A stretch of 64,000 nucleotides of DNA from assembly GCA_012861695.1 (NCBI GenBank), contig JAAOOA010000056.1:7832707-7896706 (forward strand), in the 5' to 3' direction. This DNA comes from Trematomus loennbergii (Eukaryota > Chordata > Actinopteri > Perciformes > Nototheniidae). Made by a program: the position numbers and the translations under genes. Positions 46,810 to 56,656 of the stretch are shown piece after piece. How positions within the stretch are numbered: position 1 is the first letter of the stretch; the number at the start of each line of letters is the position of its first letter. The notes below the pieces were generated by a model that worked only from the letters and a program-made list of their open reading frames with translations, searched no databases and was not told where the DNA came from.

Positions 46810-47178
46810 TCGTCCTCGAAATCGAGCTCTAACGTTAGCAATGTTGACGTGCAGCGGCAGCCGGAGCCGGAGGCTATTGATAGCTCGCCTGCCTCACCAC
46901 CATCATTGCCATCTAGCTCCACAAGTGAAGCTGTACCCGTGGCCGTGGCTGTGCGACCTTCTTCTCCAGCCAGCCAGGAGGAGAGGCTGGATTTGGCTTT
47001 TCCCGGCGGTGGTCCAACAGTTCCCCCAAGGGCCCCTACCGATAGGGGACTCTATCGCGCTATTGAGACCCCCGACTCCAAGATCAAAAGCTATATTATA
47101 GCAACCGGTCTATGTAGGTCTACCGGCCCCAAAACAATATTTACACCGGGGCCAATCACAACCTTGTTAAGCCACTGA
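46810..47178 (+). pseudogene. Probable N-terminal piece of a hAT/zinc-finger transposon protein
   Basis: A frame with GTG at 46849 and no clear ATG start. The first 60 residues are serine/proline/glutamate-rich and disordered in character. A later stretch, LYRAIETPDSKIKSYIIATG followed by LCRSTGP, resembles the segment preceding the TTF-type zinc-binding domain in hAT/ZMYM1-like fish transposon proteins, where a conserved I-I-x-x-G-P-x-x-P motif occurs. The zinc-binding and catalytic parts are absent, and the frame ends soon after. About 480 bp downstream lies a C-terminal hAT piece, so both might derive from related elements, though the CAGGGGCGG end between them argues for separate insertions. 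Assignment tentative. Confidence 0.4.
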
Positions 47179-47346
47179 TCCCGTCCGATTAGACTTCACT
47201 CTCGTTTATGTCCATATCGATCAGATCTAGCTAGTTCTGGCTAATGATATGACTGCCTGCTTATCAAAGGACACCAAACAATAAGCGTTGCTTGGCAACG
47301 GGGTGTCGCGGCAAAGTATAGCGCAGCATTATGCATTGTTTACATG

Positions 47347-47960
47347 CAGGGGCGGATCTACCAGGGTGGCATGGGGTGGCAACTGCCACCCTAAAAAATA
47401 GCCTTGCCACCCCAGCTGCCACCCCAGTTGGCATCTTTGTTTTGAAAGAAAAGTTGTGGCTCATCGGACATTTATGAGAGAAAATCTCTAATGTCCGAGT
47501 GCAAGTGAATGCAGCACAAGACGCGAGTCTTGTAACCCCTCCCCCGGCCCTGGCACGAGCTTGGAAATATGAATGGCGGCTATTTCATTTGAACGGGGGG
47601 GACGGCGCAAAACGAGAAGCATTCGGACCCAAGTAGACGGAAGGAATTAGGTATTTGCGGTCTACAATGACAGAGAAGAGACTGTCAAGTTTGGCTGTAC
47701 TCAGCATTGAATCAAAACGCACTAAAGCTGTTGATCTTAATAAGTTTCTGAGGCGTTTTGCTGAACAACATGGTAATGCTGCATTCAGCTGTAATAGGCA
47801 TGCCAACTTGATGCTCTGCTCACGGATGGCTCGATGAGCATAAAAACTGTTAAGATGATGACCTTGTATGTGTGTTTATTTTCTTTTTTCTTTGTGGGGG
47901 TCTGCCCCCAAAAAACAGTTTTAAGTCCTGAGAAAGTCAAATAACACGGTGTGTAAAACT
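47347..47960 (+). mobile_element. hAT element with left end and 3' coding remnant
   Basis: Starts CAGGGGCGGATCTACCAGGG, then an inner GGGTGGCAACTGCCACCC hairpin (near 47371-47392). A C-terminal transposase fragment lies inside. The right terminus and target duplication were not found, so the right limit is approximate. Confidence 0.55.
47655..47837 (+). pseudogene. C-terminal hAT transposase fragment
   Basis: Sixty codons containing MTEKRLSSLAVLSIESKRTK followed by a KAVDLNKFLRRFAEQHGN helix-like segment. The R-L-x-x-L-A-x-L-S-I-E word is the hallmark of the C-terminal dimerisation region of the hAT/ZMYM1-like transposon family, which lets the transposase form active oligomers. The rest of the protein (zinc-binding N-terminus and RNase-H-like catalytic core) is missing. 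It lies about 300 bp inside a CAGGGG terminus, as expected for an internally deleted copy that kept a 3' coding end. A domesticated gene is unlikely at this length. Confidence 0.65.
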
Positions 47961-48020
47961 ACAGTGCCCAGCCAAAAAAAAGTAACCACTTTGATTTAAC
48001 TAGGCCAGTCAACACACTCT
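47960..48020. mobile_element. Solo Tc1-like terminal repeat
   Basis: TACAGTGCCCAGCCAAAAAA followed by AGTAACCACTTTGATTTAAC, resembling the terminal repeat of a fish Tc1-group element directly after its TA target. The partner terminus was not found. Confidence 0.45.
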
Positions 48021-48965
48021 CACTCCATAAACGTCCAGGAGCGACGCTTGGTCAGGGTCCCGAGGCATGCAGTTGGGACGCTCCTAGGCTCCTTCAGCTT
48101 CATAAACAGACGCAAATAGCTTTCAACTGATTGCAATGTATTCCCATCTGCGGAGGGATTTGACGCTCATGGAAGCACAGCATTCGTTTGTGTCGGAGGC
48201 TGTTAAAGGCAATGTGACCGTCCATTCCCATTGGATAACGGAGAATTGTACACCCGGAAGTAAGTATTCCCCTTACTGTCGATTGATTTGACAGTGATAT
48301 CTCCACTACTCATCAACTCAAAAACACCAGATTATCCTTGTTAAGGCGAGACACGGCAGGCAAAAACATCGTTTTTCCTGCACTGGTCAATTTTGAGATT
48401 TTGTGCTATTTTGATTCCATAACATGTTTTCTTTCAGGCTTTTGGAAGGAAAACGTACAAAATACACATTTAAGTGTTTATTTTACTATAGTTTGTCTAT
48501 TTGCGTCTGTAGATTTCTCCTACATTCACCAAAAGTTAGCATTCTAACGTAACATAAAGTACCGCGACCGCTGTTTGCACCATGTCTTCAGAGGTATCGT
48601 TGGAAAGCTCCGTTTCTCCTGCACAATCTCATCGGATCCAAATATGGTCATTTCCTTTGTATCAGCAACCAATCGTGAAAGTGCAAAGGGGTCTTAAACC
48701 AAGAAACGAAATCTCATTGGCTGGTGTCAATTGTGGTGTGCTAAAGCACTTCCTGGTTAGCTTTCCGCTAGAAATTTAAATCTGAAAATGGCAAAATAAC
48801 GGAGAAAAAAACGTTCACAGAGAAGACGACAACAATTGTCACTTGTACAAAGCAAGGTTATACAAAAAACAAATGACCCCGAACATGAAATACCTTCACG
48901 GAGTGCGTCGAGGCGCAAGCTATCATCCAGATAACAGGAGGGTTTAGCTAGGGTTGAAGCGTCCA
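48021..48965. other. Repeat-derived DNA, no gene seen
   Basis: 48020-48100 resembles a dispersed fish repeat (GACGCTTGGTCAGGGTCCCG area). 48270-48345 shares words with repeat family A (GACAGTGATATCTCCACTACTC). Chance frames at 48100-48966 lack motifs. Confidence 0.4.
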
Positions 48966-49042
48966 TTCACCTGGCAGGGGGCCGCCCCTCGACATGAGGT
49001 CGGTCCCCCTGTTCTCCAGTCCCGGGATATGGAGGGCTCTCA

Positions 49043-49632
49043 TACCTCATTCACACCAACGGTGTTTCAGGGCCGGTTCGGAGCTGGAGCTTGAAAAGCA
49101 CCGGTTTTTCCTGTTCACACCGCAGCGGAGCAGCCTCTTAGCTCCGGAATCTGGTTAGTTTCAAGCACCAAAAACGTGTCCGGCTAGAGCAAAAGCACCG
49201 CATACGTCAAGCTTACGTCGAGGCGGGGGCAGGGCCAGGGGCGGGATCAACTCCTGAACAACAACAAAAAGCCTGCGTTTTATCCAGTTTGTACACAACG
49301 ATGGAGAAACTTAACAAGCAGCAGTGGTCCACTGAAGAGACCAGCTACCTACTGGGAATCTGGTCTTCCGAAGAGGTACAGAGGAAGCTGGAGCACAATC
49401 GGCCATTGTTGTTGTTGTCGGTGTGAGCTGTGAGGGGTTTCCGCGTGGTTTGGCTTTATGAAGCAGGCACGCAAACGGTTACGTCATGACGCAAACGATG
49501 ACGCAATGACGCAGCACCAGTCGGACTCTGGGCGGTGTGAAAAGAACCGGAGCTAAACCGAAGAACCGGTTCTGAACCTGAAAAGCTCTAGCACGGAGCT
49601 TGAACCGGAGTTGCGTTGGTGTGAATGAGGTA
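49043..49632 (+). mobile_element. Harbinger-like MITE, 590 bp, inside the DIRS frame
   Basis: Ends TACCTCATTCACACCAACG and CGTTGGTGTGAATGAGGTA-like complement (the right end has one change), with TCA at 49040-49042 and 49633-49635. A 3-bp duplication fits PIF/Harbinger, whose usual target is TWA. Subterminal parts are rich in GAACCGG/CCGGTTC words. Removing the element and one TCA makes the host DIRS reading frame continuous. It carries a short coding relic at 49301. Confidence 0.85.
49301..49426 (+). pseudogene. Myb/SANT-like domain fragment in the MITE
   Basis: ATG-initiated frame of 41 codons. MEKLNKQQWSTEETSYLLGI is followed by WSSEEVQRKLEHNR. This is the first helix-turn region of the Myb/SANT-like (MADF-type) domain carried by the second protein of Harbinger elements, which binds element DNA and helps import the nuclease. 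The conserved tryptophan, the EET segment, the L-x-x-I-W and the VQ-x-x-L-E-x-x-x-R pattern are all present. The frame then runs into a short leucine run and a stop, and the rest of the domain and the nuclease gene are missing. It explains the origin of the MITE by deletion from an autonomous Harbinger-like element. Confidence 0.7.
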
Positions 49633-50748
49633 TCAGAGATAACATCACCTCTGAAGCCCATAACCACAGCCTCTCCGCTGTGGCCAACAAGGCGGCGGAG
49701 CGGACTCCGCCCTGCCTGTTGATATAAGCCACTGTGGTGCTGTTGTCGCTCCTGACCATTACATGTCTCCCTTGAATTAGGGGCATGAAATGCCGGAGGA
49801 CTAACACTACCGCCCGTAGCTCTAGGAGGTTGCTGTGTCGAGACTCTGTTAGAGTCCAGCGCCCACCTATAGCTTCAGGCAGGTCCCTCCCCATCCTGTT
49901 CTGGATGCGTCCGTGAAAACTGTGATGTAGGAGGTCACCCGTCCCAGTGGAGACCCCCTCCGGAGGTGATCCGGGGACTCCCAAAACCGGAGGTTGCCCT
50001 CCACTGAGGGGGGGATGGTCACCAGCCGCCGTTTGTGCCTCTTGGGATCCAAACGCAAGCTGGAGAACCAGCTCTGCAGGCGGCGCATATGTAGTAACCC
50101 CAGCGGGACCACAATGTGAGCAGCCGCCATGAGACCCAGAGTTTGCATGACAGTTAAAGCTGTCACTGTCGCCCCCTGTCGCAGCCTGTGCACCTCCCGG
50201 AGAAGGGACGCACGTCTGCTCTCTGACAGGGTGGCGCGTAGCACGTCTGCATCGAGCACCACTCCTAAATACAACGCCTGTTGGTGAGGTATCGGGGTGC
50301 TCTTTTTCCAATTGATCGCAAAGCCTAAATTGATTAGGTGTGTGATCAATCGTGCTGTGCAAAACATTGCCTGTTCCCGGGACCCAGCCATGACTATGAG
50401 GTCGTCTAGGTAAAAGAAAACTCTTGTTGACTGTTTCATAGTCAACATGCGGAATTTCCTGCAGGAAATGTGGCGATTCAGGCCGCGGAGATCTAGAATA
50501 GGTCTGAATTCCCCTGTCTTCCTGAGAACCAGGAAGTACATGGAATAAAGACCATTTTCTCTGTGCTGAGGGTGCACAACAGACACAGCCGGCTTCTGCA
50601 CCAGAGCCTGAATCTCTGCTGAGAGGCAACCCAACTCCCCATGAATGGAAGATTTGCCCATGGAGGGTCGACACAGAAAGGGCCGATTATTTTCTGAGGT
50701 GCCTGAACGCACCGCCTCACGCTCTTGTGTGAGTGCGGGCTCCGCCAT

Positions 50749-52350
50749 AATGGCGTAGTGTGTTCTCTGACAGCAATACGCCGGCCATATGCCCCTGTAA
50801 CTGCATAGCGCTTTCCTTTAGATAGCACTCCCTGCGGTTCATCCCTCTCATCTGCGCATGCCCACTAGCCACCTCCTTTACAGGAGCTACAGCTGGGGCA
50901 GCGAATGGGGAATTTGTAGGTTAACATTGTGTGTAAGTGTAGCATTGTGGAAACAAAAGCACTTCGATTTGGATACAGATCAACCTCATTCTTATTAAAA
51001 AATGTAGTGATCTGTGCATTATACAGGGAGGAGGCGGGATTCGCCCTCTCGTCCCGGGCGGAGAGATTTTCTCCCCCCGCCAGTCAGATCCGTGAAGACG
51101 GCAGCCGTCCGTGAGAGTGCCGGCACGCCGGTTCCACGGGTGGGCCGAAGAGGTGGAGGGCCGCGGGCACGGGATCTCCGTGCCGGCACCTCTCCCTTCG
51201 TCTCACCGTCGCGCTGCGCTCCCTCGTCTGCAGGAAAGCCTGTGGAGGAGGAGCGCGCGCTGCGGTGACTCTTCTCTCTACTGAGGTCTTTGAACGCACC
51301 GCGGCCCGCCCTCGTGGAGGGCGCGCGCGCCGTCACAATGCCGTCTCTTTGAAACGGACATTATGGGGAAAAGTGGAATTGTGGAGAGAGATGACTCTTA
51401 CTCTGGGATAAATGCAATCGTTTTACTGAATGCATTTTTCCCACACACACACATCACTCTGGAACTAGAGTTTACAAACGTAAACCACCGTTCTCCTGCG
51501 GAGGTCCCTGAACGCACCACGGGCCACTCTTTAACGCTGTATTTCCCATTCAACGGTGAAATGCATTAATCGGAGCTATTAACGGCAAGGTGTGTTTTCT
51601 GACAACAGCGCGCCGGCAATAGCGTCTCTTGAACCCGCACAGTGCTTTGACAGCACACGGTTTATTCCACTCACGTGCACACGCCCACCTGCTGGCTCCC
51701 TATACTGGGGTTTACAGCAGGGGGCGGGGAGTGTAGGACAGTGTTTCTTCCTCTGGGGATGGGCAAAAGCAGCCACGCTGCGATTACTCCTTATCCCGTG
51801 AGCAAGGAGATCGATCCATAGAGCCCTTCCGTAAACACGGGGGCTCCCAGGAGATCAACACGGTCCTCTTTGGAAAGTGCATGCGGCGTGATATCCCAGG
51901 GACATCACACGGCAGGCAGCGGCGGCGGCGGCCTGTGATGAAGTAGGGTCGACCCTATATCATGTGAAGCCACCGAGCACCGGTCCCCGGGGGAACCAGG
52001 CCTGGGCAGGCCCGTGGACCAAGCTACTTATTCGGCCTAATAATCGCTCTGACCTGGTGAGGCGGGGGCATCTCTAGCAATGAGCGAGTAGCCCACACAC
52101 CCGCCGCCATGATCATCATCCAGGGAGAGTACAGCGCACCGCGGCCACTCTTTTACGAGGGCCGCGCCCGTGGGCGGTGGACTTCCATGGACGCCAGACC
52201 CGGAAGGAATGGCGAACGTGAATGGCGAACGTGAATGGTGAACGTGAATGGCACCGCCTCGGCCATATCCTGGTCCCCCAAACACTCGAAGCAGAGGTGG
52301 TGGGGATCGGCGCCCGCTATTTAAGCCAGGGCACGAAGGACAGGCCCTGG
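50749..52350 (-). mobile_element. GC-rich 5' region of the DIRS element, internally repetitive
   Basis: Markedly GC-rich compared with both flanks and contiguous with the DIRS coding relic. Minus-strand frames (51019-51336, 51579-51776) are arginine/proline/alanine-rich and may be remnants of a gag-like first protein; I recognise no domain. Internal repetition is clear. TGAGGTxxxTGAACGCACC recurs at about 50695, 51282 and 51499, with a weaker form near 52133. TTCTGACAACAGCGCGCCGG near 51597 matches CTCTGACAGCAATACGCCGG near 50765. A hairpin GCCAGGGC...GCCCTGG lies at 52325-52350, close to where AT-rich DNA resumes. An exact 13-bp triplet repeat (GTGAATGGCGAAC) is at 52205-52245. Confidence 0.55.
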
Positions 52351-54334
52351 TCTCCTGGAGGTATGATGATTCAACATACTTAGACTTTGGTTAGAAACAT
52401 ATCAGTTTCTCTTGAAACGTTATTGACAATGCATTTTTCATTGTATCGGAATATATATATATTTTTTTTATCCCAAAAGAGAGCGACTATTTCACAGTGT
52501 CTTCTGGATGTGTATTACTGACACATAAGACTGCTTCGATTCTGCCAATAATTGTATAAGTGTTAATCCTTATTGTAAATGAAATCAAAGAAAATGGCTT
52601 CTTGAAAGAATTCCAAACATAGAAAATATGCTTATGAAGGGTTTTCCCTTATCTGTCTATTATTGTAACGACATGTGGTCCTACTTCACAGAGCTATTCA
52701 GAACAGCCATTCAGACTCACAGTTTGAGGCAGTTTTAGAGATATTTTAGGAGTGCCTTTTATGAACACATTTGTCTTAAACTGATCAAACAGCAAGAAAT
52801 AAAACATGTCTTCTCATTCACACTAATTTGCAATACATTGGATTACTAGTCCAGGTCACGCAGATACACAGCCCTTTTAACGTCCACTCTGACCTCATCA
52901 GTAATTACAGGTCATGCATTATGGAAATTGGTTTTGTGTGTGTTTGACAGGGTCAATGTTATGTCAATATTGTAGATGTTTCATCATTTGAGGTCTATAC
53001 GAACATCCTGTAGGGAAGCCAAAATAAAGGTTTTGACTTTGGTTTAATAAAAAAGGGAAGGTAAACTCCTCTTCGTCCCCATATTCTGCTGACATAAAAT
53101 GATGCTTGGTGACGGCTGCCAAATCAAACATAAACAAATGAAGACCTCCTTACCCTCTGGCAACCCGATGAAAGCGAGACCCACTGAGGTCTGAAGTTGT
53201 GGATACATCGTCTTCGGCCTAATTGATACTAGTTTTATCCTGTTTCAACCCTTTGGGAAGCCAAAGGTGATGTTTTCTTAAGAGGATCATATAAATAAAG
53301 GCTACACAAGGAGAGGACCCCTACCGGCAGAGCATCATGGGAAGGGGCTACAGAAAGAGCCCACACAAGACGCTGATCATGACACCAAAAGGTTAAACAT
53401 GGACATCATGCTTGTGTTAGACTTCCCTCTGACCCTCTGGCAACATGTTTGATTAGATAAAGTATGCTTTGGAAATGTGCACTGCTGGTTCCTTTGAAAT
53501 AATAAAAGGGTTGTAGCCTTCATGGGACATGAAATGAGTCAAATAATCAAAAGCACAGGTTGTGTTAGGGCAACATCATGAATTATGTAAAAATAGGTTT
53601 TCCTTTGTGAAACATTCTGCTGTTAAACAAGACTAAAGGCCTTTGCAGATCAAGTCCATATTTGTCATGAGCGTTTTCTTTACTTCATCCTACGGAAACA
53701 ATTGTTACACACAGAAACGTTATACACTATGTACGATGCATTTTGTTGAATGTTCAGTATTTTCTCTTGGTTTATAGTCCCAAATTAGGTTAAGAAAATA
53801 ATTAAATAAGCAATAAGCTTTTGTTAAGCTGCCTCCTTACCTAATCTTTGTTTTGCGATCTGTTCCTTCGATCCCCAATTCCAAGATGTTCTACAATCAA
53901 ATGTCCTATTCTTTCAATTCTATATCTCTGTTTTTTTACTTTGTTTTTTGTAAAGTGTTTTGTCCTGGGAGATATAATTAATAAAATTATGTTGAAGCCA
54001 CTTTGGACGATGATGCCACTTTGGACGATGATGTTTTCAGAAAAGGTTATTGACAGTATCAGAGTTGGTGTGCAAAGGCGTTAGAGCTACGCTAGCTGTT
54101 GTGTGATGGTGTAGTTTTAGCTAAATGCTAACATCAGCATGCTAACATGCACATTCAAAGAAAGTTATAACATGTTGGTTTTTAGTAAATGTTTTCCATT
54201 GTAATGTTTTTCATTTAACTTGAAGGCCTCTTGGAGAACGCAGATCTCCATTAAAGCCATTTCCATGAGTGAAAAATAATGTCTGTTCCACCAATAGGAT
54301 TTTGTAAGGTGGTAAGATCGGGAGAATCACCAAA
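52351..54334. other. Unique AT-rich DNA, no gene seen
   Basis: Chance frame at 53848-54084. An 18-bp word GCCACTTTGGACGATGAT is repeated once at 53997-54031. GCTAAxATGCTAACAT words at 54118-54150 are typical fish repeat texture. No gene or transposon terminus. Confidence 0.5.
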
Positions 54335-55494
54335 GTGAGTGGGATTTATCCTGAAGGGAACATGAATGTCTGTTCAAAACTGTTCCAGTCTGACCATGTG
54401 GCCATATAGCCATGATCTAGTCAATCAATCAATCAATCAATGTTTATTTATATAGCCCAATTTCACAAATGTTACATTTTTCTCAGTGGACTTCACAGTT
54501 TGTACAGAATATCAGTATGACAATACGACACCCTCTGTCCTTAGACCCTCACATCGTACAAGGAAAGACTTCCGGAGAAAACCCACAGTTTAAAGGGGAA
54601 AATGGGAGAAACCTCAGGGAGAGCAACAGAGGGATCCCTCTCCCAGGACGGACAGACGTGCAATAGATGCCGTGTGTAAATCGAAGAGATAATACATTTT
54701 ACAGCATAGGTAGACCAAATGTTTGGAGATGCATGTGTCTATAATAAGAAGATGAATCCACGAGGATGTCAACAATCCTGTGGGAGCCATCAGGGAAGTA
54801 GTATGATGAGAGTCAAGCAGGACCGCAGTGATAGGTTCAGCCACGACTCGAAGTCCAGGACTCAAATCCAGAACTCAGGATAGAGGATCTAGGACACAGG
54901 ATCCAGGACTCAGGACTAAGGATCCAGGACTCAGGATCCAGGACTCAGGACTAAGGATCCAGGACTCAGGATCCAGGACTCAGGACTAAGGATCTAGGAC
55001 ACAGGATCCAGGACTCAGGACTAAGGATCCAGGACTCAGGATCCAGGACTCCGGATCCAGGACTCAGGATGCAGGATCCAGGACACATGATTCAGGATCC
55101 AGGACACAGGACCGCAGCAACAGGATCAGCCACGACTCAGGATCCCGGCGTAGATAGACACCAAAAAATTTGGGGGAAGCTGGTTATTCGGAACATGATA
55201 GTACACAGGTACAGACAGACAGAAGGAAGAAGTAAGATGTCCCCCGACAGTCTAAGCCTATAGCAGCAAAACTAACGTGTCTACGTACATGCACTCCCTT
55301 AGGATAGGTTGAGGGAAAGGGGTAGCAAGTAAGAAGTAAGGAACAGAGGTGGAGAGGCACAACGTGTCTACGTACATGCACTCCCTTAGGATAGGGTGAG
55401 GGAAAAGAGTAGGAACTAAGATGTATGCGGCACATCTATACAATGAGCGCCTTGCTCCTAAAAAGTTTTTTGGCACTGACACCAATCAACAGTT
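54335..55494. repeat. Tandem duplication, first copy (1,160 bp)
   Basis: Runs from GTGAGTGGGATTTATCC to ACCAATCAACAGTT. It contains a (CAAT)n stretch at 54420-54440, a dispersed fish repeat (54440 to about 54700, with TTTATTTATATAGCCC and GAGGGATCCCTCTCCC), a degenerate minisatellite (54858-55140) and a direct repeat of CTACGTACATGCACTCCCTT (at 55282 and 55367). Open frames are identical to those in the second copy and are not gene-like. Confidence 0.95.
54858..55140. repeat. AGGATCCAGGACTC minisatellite, first array
   Basis: Degenerate tandem array of 7- to 14-bp words (AGGATCCAGGACTCAGGACTA). The second array is at 56018-56300 with nearly identical order of variants. Confidence 0.95.
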
Positions 55495-56656
55495 GTGAGT
55501 GGGATTTATCCTGAAGGGAACATGAATGTCTGTTCAAAACTGTTCCAGTCTGACCATGTGGCCATATAGCCATGATCTAGTCAATCAATCAATCAATCAA
55601 TGTTTATTTATATAGCCCAATTTCACAAATGTTACATTTTTCTCAGTGGACTTCACAGTTTGTACAGAATATCAGTATGACAATACGACACCCTCTGTCC
55701 TTAGACCCTCACATCGTACAAGGAAAGACTTCCGGAGAAAACCCACAGTTTAAAGGGGAAAATGGGAGAAACCTCAGGGAGAGCAACAGAGGGATCCCTC
55801 TCCCAGGACGGACAGACGTGCAATAGATGCCGTGTGTAAATCGAAGAGATAATACATTTTACAGCATAGGTAGACCAAATGTTTGGAGATGCATGTGTCT
55901 ATAATAAGAAGATGAATCCACGAGGATGTCAACAATCCTGTGGGAGCCATCAGGGAAGTAGTATGATGAGAGTCAAGCAGGACCGCAGTGATAGGTTCAG
56001 CCACGACTCGAAGTCCAGGACTCAAATCCAGAACTCAGGATAGAGGATCTAGGACACAGGATCCAGGACTCAGGACTAAGGATCCAGGACTCAGGATCCA
56101 GAACTCAGGACTAAGGATCCAGGACTCAGGATCCAGGACTCAGGACTAAGGATCTAGGACACAGGATCCAGGACTCAGGACTAAGGATCCAGGACTCAGG
56201 ATCCAGGACTCCGGATCCAGGACTCAGGATGCAGGATCCAGGACACATGATTCAGGATCCAGGACACAGGACCGCAGCAACAGGATCAGCCACGACTCAG
56301 GATCCCGGCGTAGATAGACACCAAAAATAAATTTGGGGGAAGCTGGGTTATTCGGAACATGATAGTACACAGGTACAGACAGACAGAAGGAAGAAGTAAG
56401 ATGTCCCCCGACAGTCTAAGCCTATAGCAGCAAAACTAACGTGTCTACGTACATGCACTCCCTTAGGATAGGTTGAGGGAAAGGGGTAGCAAGTAAGAAG
56501 TAAGGAACAGAGGTGGAGAGGCACAACGTGTCTACGTACATGCACTCCCTTAGGATAGGGTGAGGGAAAAGAGTAGGAACTAAGATGTATGCGGCACATC
56601 TATACAATGAGCGCCTTGCTCCTAAAAAGTTTTTTTGGCACTGACACCAATCAACA
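55495..56656. repeat. Tandem duplication, second copy
   Basis: Base-for-base copy of 54335-55494 with very few differences: CCAAAAATAAATTTGG against CCAAAAAATTTGG near 56324, one extra G in GCTGGGTTATTC, one substitution in the minisatellite (CCAGAACTC near 56098) and one extra T near 56630. Confidence 0.95.

Larger units (their letters stand above)
48966..50748 (-). pseudogene. DIRS-type retrotransposon polyprotein, broken
   Basis: Read on the minus strand from 50748. Reverse transcriptase N-terminal motifs include FRPILDLRGLN, and the catalytic YLDDLI is at about 50396-50412. The thumb-side GFAINWKKS and LGVVLDA follow, then RNase H beginning FTDASRTGWGG at about 49889-49917. Near 49885 the frame shifts, and RNase H continues in a second frame with LLELRAVV and RSDNSTTVAYINRQGG. 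It is then cut by a Harbinger-like MITE (49043-49632) and resumes at 49042 with IPGLENRGTDLMSRGG. The PG-x-x-N-x-x-x-D-x-x-SR ending is typical of DIRS elements, which copy RNA to DNA and integrate with a tyrosine recombinase. The reverse transcriptase jumps from RMLTMKQ almost directly to FFYLDD, so roughly 60-70 residues including the first catalytic aspartate are deleted. Methylase-like and recombinase parts are absent. Dead copy. Confidence 0.85.

Noticed and set aside
46667..47101. 144-codon frame beginning in the 33-bp repeat
   Set aside because: The repeated ELHHVELQVI words come from the tandem repeat. The frame starting near 46810 in another phase resembles a transposon protein better.
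49553..50674. 373-codon minus-strand frame taken as a single protein
   Set aside because: Only its last third (RNase H part) is the coding frame. The first two thirds are an off-frame reading of the reverse transcriptase, which is in the 49867-50748 frame.
54614..56025. Duplicated 83-codon minus-strand frames as a candidate tandem gene pair
   Set aside because: Identical frames are explained by the recent 1,160-bp duplication. They lie over a dispersed repeat and a minisatellite, and have no domain.
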